From Chloroflexota bacterium (GTDB taxonomy: Bacteria; Chloroflexota; Anaerolineae; UBA4142): a stretch of DNA of 34,020 nt. Every line of letters starts with the position of its first letter. Within the stretch, counting starts at the first letter, position 1. The position numbers and the translations under genes are program-made. Under the pieces are notes generated by a model. That model was not told where the DNA came from and did not search any database. It saw nothing but the letters and a program-made list of their open reading frames with translations. Of this stretch, positions 31,121 to 34,020 are shown piece by piece. Where the stretch lies: assembly GCA_016223105.1 (NCBI GenBank), contig JACRPR010000120.1:1-34020 (forward strand), in the 5' to 3' direction.

Positions 31121-34020
31121 ATGGACCCTATCACGCTCGCGCGTCAAGTTGAAGACCGCTACCAACGTTATCTCAAGACAATGTTTTATTTTCGCGATCC
31201 GGTTTTACGCGAATCGTTCGCGCAAGCACTCGCGGCGGGACATTTGGGCAAGGGACCGTTTCTTGAAGCCACGCCGATTTTCAAAAAAGGTGACACTCCG
31301 CGCGCGTTGTTCACGCGCCTGCTTGGTTCTGCGCCAGAACAAGGATTCATCAACGCGTTAGAAGGCGACCGTCCGCTTCACAAACACCAGCATCGCGCGA
31401 TAGAACGCGTCGCGCAAGGGCACAACGTCATCGTCGCGACTGGCACCGGGAGCGGCAAAACGGAAGCGTTTCTCTATCCGATTCTTTTGCATCTCTACCG
31501 CGAACATCAAGCCGGCAAACTTGGCGCGGGTGTGCGCGCGCTCGTGCTTTATCCGATGAACGCGCTCGCGAATGATCAGCGCGATCGGTTGGGCAAGATC
31601 AGCAAAAAATTGGAAAGCGCAAACTCGCCATTCAAGTTTACGTTCGGGCAGTACATTGGCGAAACGCCGGAAGGAACAAAAAACGCGCGACTGCGCTCGA
31701 GCAATTTTACCGGCGAATTAAAAACGCGCGCCGAAATCCGCGAGACGCCGCCCCACATTCTTCTCACCAACTATTCGATGCTCGAATATCTTTTGATTCG
31801 TCCCAACGACAGTTCACTCTTTGACAATGGACAAGCGCGCTGGTGGACGTTTCTCGTGTTGGATGAAGCGCACTTGTATCGCGGCGCGCGCGGCATTGAA
31901 ATGGGAATGTTGATTCGCCGTTTGAAACAACGTTTGCGCGAAGGTGGTTGCGCGGGCAAATTTCGTTGCATCGCCACGAGCGCGACACTAGTAAGCGAGG
32001 AAAAGGACAAACACGCCGTCGCGAAATTCGCGTCCGATTTATTTGGTGAACTTTTTACGGAAGACAATGTGATTCTAGGTGAAACCGATGAAATTCCGGC
32101 AATGCCGAATGAGCGCGCGACGCAATTATGCCGGCTGATTACCGGCAATCCTCTGCGCGTGCAAGACATCGCCGACCAGGTTTTCAACGATCTGCCAACC
32201 GATCAGCGTTTGCGCGAATTAACCAACCTGGTTCAACAACTGACCCAGACCAAACACGCGACGACGGATTTGCCCACGCTATCGGCGCGTTATCATTTAT
32301 TTCTGCGTTCGCTCGAAGGCGCGTACATTCAATTCTTGCCGGCAAAAAGAATTTTGCTCGAAAAGAATTTAGCGGATCCATCTGCCGCGCTGTTTGAAAT
32401 CGCGCTGTGTCGCGAATGTGGTCAGCACTATCTCGTCGCGCAAAAAGGATGCAAGGACGGTCAAGTAGTTGTCGAAGCAAATCGTGATCCGAGTCACGAC
32501 CAATTCGGCGCGAGCTTTTTGCGTCCAATCGAAAATGCGGAAGATGCGATTGAAGAAGATGGCAATGCGGACACAGACACCCAGCCCAACGAAAAAGAGA
32601 TCTATCAATTGTGTGTTCGTTGCGGCAAGATCGCGAAAGACAAGCCGCGTTGCGGACACAGCGATTTGCTCCGCGTCGTAAAGGAAGAATCCAACAGCGA
32701 TGACAAAGCGGATCAAATCAAACGATGCGGTGCGTGTGGGTACAACGCGGCAGGACGCGACCCGGTTCGCGAAATCACGCACGGCACGGATGGTCCACAT
32801 TCCGTTATTGCGACCACGCTTTACCAAAACCTCGAACCTGGTCGCAAAAAAATTTTGGCATTTGCCGATGGACGCCAAGAAGCCGCGTTCTTTGCGTGGT
32901 ATCTCGATAAATCGTACCACGATATTCTGAACCGCAATTTATTTTTGCGTATCGCTCGGAGTTTTCAGGATTTTCCAGCGGGCGGAATCGCGCTCGCGGA
33001 TATTGCCGACCGCGCCATCGAAAAATTTCGTGATTCTTTTGGAGAAACTAGTGATAGTGATCCGACCCGCCGCAAAAACATCTGGCACGCGCTCTACCGT
33101 GAATTTTTAACCGACGAGCAACGCATCTCGCTCGAAGGCGTCGGACTAGTTCGTTGGTCAATCGAATTTCCGAAATGGTTTACGGTTCCGCCGATTCTTC
33201 GCCAGCCGCCGTGGTCGCTTACCGAACCCCAAGCGCGGGATTTGATTTTGATTTTGCTGAACACAATGCGAACGAGTTATGCCGTCGAACTCAAATGCAA
33301 AGGCGATGTTACACTCGGTTGGCAGGACCTCATTTCTGATCGCGCCCAAAAGAGATTTTGCATCGGATCGCCGGCAAAACAAAAAGATGTCGTCAGTTGG
33401 AATGGAGCACAGGGTGGTCGCACGCGGTTGCTTGAAAAAATCGCACAAGTGGACAAACTGCAAATTGATCGAACCCTGCGCGAAATCTGGCAAGCGCTCA
33501 CACCGGAGCAAGATACACCTTTATTGGATCGCATTGACGGAGCGCGCCGTCTAAATCCAAACTGGTGGCGATTGCACTTGATTGGCGAAGCGGCTACGAT
33601 TTTTGAATGTAGCGTGTGCGGTCAAGTCCAGTCAATTTCCGTGTGCGGAATTTGCGCGCGTCGCGGCTGTCCGGGAAAATTGAATCCCAGGTTACGCCGC
33701 GAATTGGAACTCGATCATTACCGCGCGCTGTACGAAGACAACTTGCCGGGTTCGCTCGTTGTCGAAGAACACACCGCGCAACTCGATCACGACAAGGCGC
33801 GTGAATTTCAGCAACGCTTCAAAGATAACAAAATCAATGTTCTGAGTTGCTCAACCACGTTCGAGTTGGGTGTTGACCTAGGCGATTTGGACACCGCATT
33901 TTTGCGAAACGTTCCGCCCGAAAGTTTCAACTACGCGCAACGCGTCGGGCGTGTTGGACGGCGACTTGGACGACCTGGTTTTGTCGTAACTTTTTGCAAA
34001 CGCAATTCGCACGACCTGTA
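31121..34020 (+). CDS. Large SF2 DExH helicase with Cys-rich insertions (3' partial)
   Basis: 966 codons are in the window with no stop. N-terminal segment LEATPIFKKGDTPRALFTRL precedes RecA domain 1. Motif I is GTGSGKT (108-114), motif II DEAH (248-251) and motif III SAT (287-289). RecA domain 2 starts near LAFADGRQEAAF (579-590) and contains TTFELGVDLGDLD (912-924) and motif VI QRVGRVGRR (940-948). Between and within the domains are Cys pairs (LCRECGQHYL, LCVRCGKIAK, RCGACGYN, CSVCGQ, CGICARRGC). This is the YprA/MrfA-DrmA-DruE group of helicases, which usually carry a DUF1998 zinc domain beyond the point where the window ends. It is likely DNA-translocating and possibly anti-phage. GAGGAG lies 11 nt before ATG 31121. 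Confidence 0.93.
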   Translation, partial: MDPITLARQVEDRYQRYLKTMFYFRDPVLRESFAQALAAGHLGKGPFLEATPIFKKGDTPRALFTRLLGSAPEQGFINALEGDRPLHKHQHRAIERVAQGHNVIVATGTGSGKTEAFLYPILLHLYREHQAGKLGAGVRALVLYPMNALANDQRDRLGKISKKLESANSPFKFTFGQYIGETPEGTKNARLRSSNFTGELKTRAEIRETPPHILLTNYSMLEYLLIRPNDSSLFDNGQARWWTFLVLDEAHLYRGARGIEMGMLIRRLKQRLREGGCAGKFRCIATSATLVSEEKDKHAVAKFASDLFGELFTEDNVILGETDEIPAMPNERATQLCRLITGNPLRVQDIADQVFNDLPTDQRLRELTNLVQQLTQTKHATTDLPTLSARYHLFLRSLEGAYIQFLPAKRILLEKNLADPSAALFEIALCRECGQHYLVAQKGCKDGQVVVEANRDPSHDQFGASFLRPIENAEDAIEEDGNADTDTQPNEKEIYQLCVRCGKIAKDKPRCGHSDLLRVVKEESNSDDKADQIKRCGACGYNAAGRDPVREITHGTDGPHSVIATTLYQNLEPGRKKILAFADGRQEAAFFAWYLDKSYHDILNRNLFLRIARSFQDFPAGGIALADIADRAIEKFRDSFGETSDSDPTRRKNIWHALYREFLTDEQRISLEGVGLVRWSIEFPKWFTVPPILRQPPWSLTEPQARDLILILLNTMRTSYAVELKCKGDVTLGWQDLISDRAQKRFCIGSPAKQKDVVSWNGAQGGRTRLLEKIAQVDKLQIDRTLREIWQALTPEQDTPLLDRIDGARRLNPNWWRLHLIGEAATIFECSVCGQVQSISVCGICARRGCPGKLNPRLRRELELDHYRALYEDNLPGSLVVEEHTAQLDHDKAREFQQRFKDNKINVLSCSTTFELGVDLGDLDTAFLRNVPPESFNYAQRVGRVGRRLGRPGFVVTFCKRNSHDL

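Overview
The window looks like chromosomal DNA of an uncultured Chloroflexota (Anaerolineae-like) bacterium. This rests on the gene repertoire (KimA-type K+ importer, Fsr-like MFS pump, Uma2 nucleases, split Liv operon, Thr/Pro-rich lipoproteins), heavy use of GCG/CGC triplets, and many hairpin-forming dispersed repeats between genes. The assignment is an inference; no rRNA or tRNA gene is present to confirm it.

Layout. Positions 1-1138 (+) hold the end of shikimate kinase and aroB. Positions 1151-8069 are minus-strand: a two-component system whose sensor kinase is split, a frameshifted two-TM protein, an ATP-grasp ligase, lysine 2,3-aminomutase, and two TrkA/RCK potassium-channel regulators. 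Positions 8171-10661 (-) hold UspA and KimA. Positions 10916-14660 (-) hold purine nucleoside phosphorylase, a PH/SHOCT membrane protein, a Xer recombinase and an MFS exporter. From 14813 onward everything reads on the plus strand: a polar amino-acid ABC binding protein and permease without an ATPase, a truncated MNT-HEPN protein, LivG, LivF, a lipoprotein, an FAD amine/amino-acid oxidase, LivK (frameshifted), LivH, LivM, two Uma2 nucleases and an enoyl-CoA hydratase.

The last 6.3 kb (27.6-34.0 kb) is the accessory part. A membrane-anchored coiled-coil protein of about 1138 residues (as restored) ends in C2H2-like zinc fingers. It is interrupted in this sequence by one in-frame TGA and one frameshift. 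A large SF2 (DExH) helicase with Cys-rich insertions follows 13 nt later and runs off the window. This pair is the best candidate for an undescribed, probably defence-related system.

How the genes work together. Potassium handling (KimA, two RCK proteins, UspA) sits beside a beta-lysine-forming enzyme and an ATP-grasp ligase, which together suggest osmoadaptation. The Liv operon plus an FAD oxidase and enoyl-CoA hydratase suggests uptake and oxidation of amino acids. Several genes carry single-base disruptions, three of them in A/T runs, so each could be real decay or consensus error.
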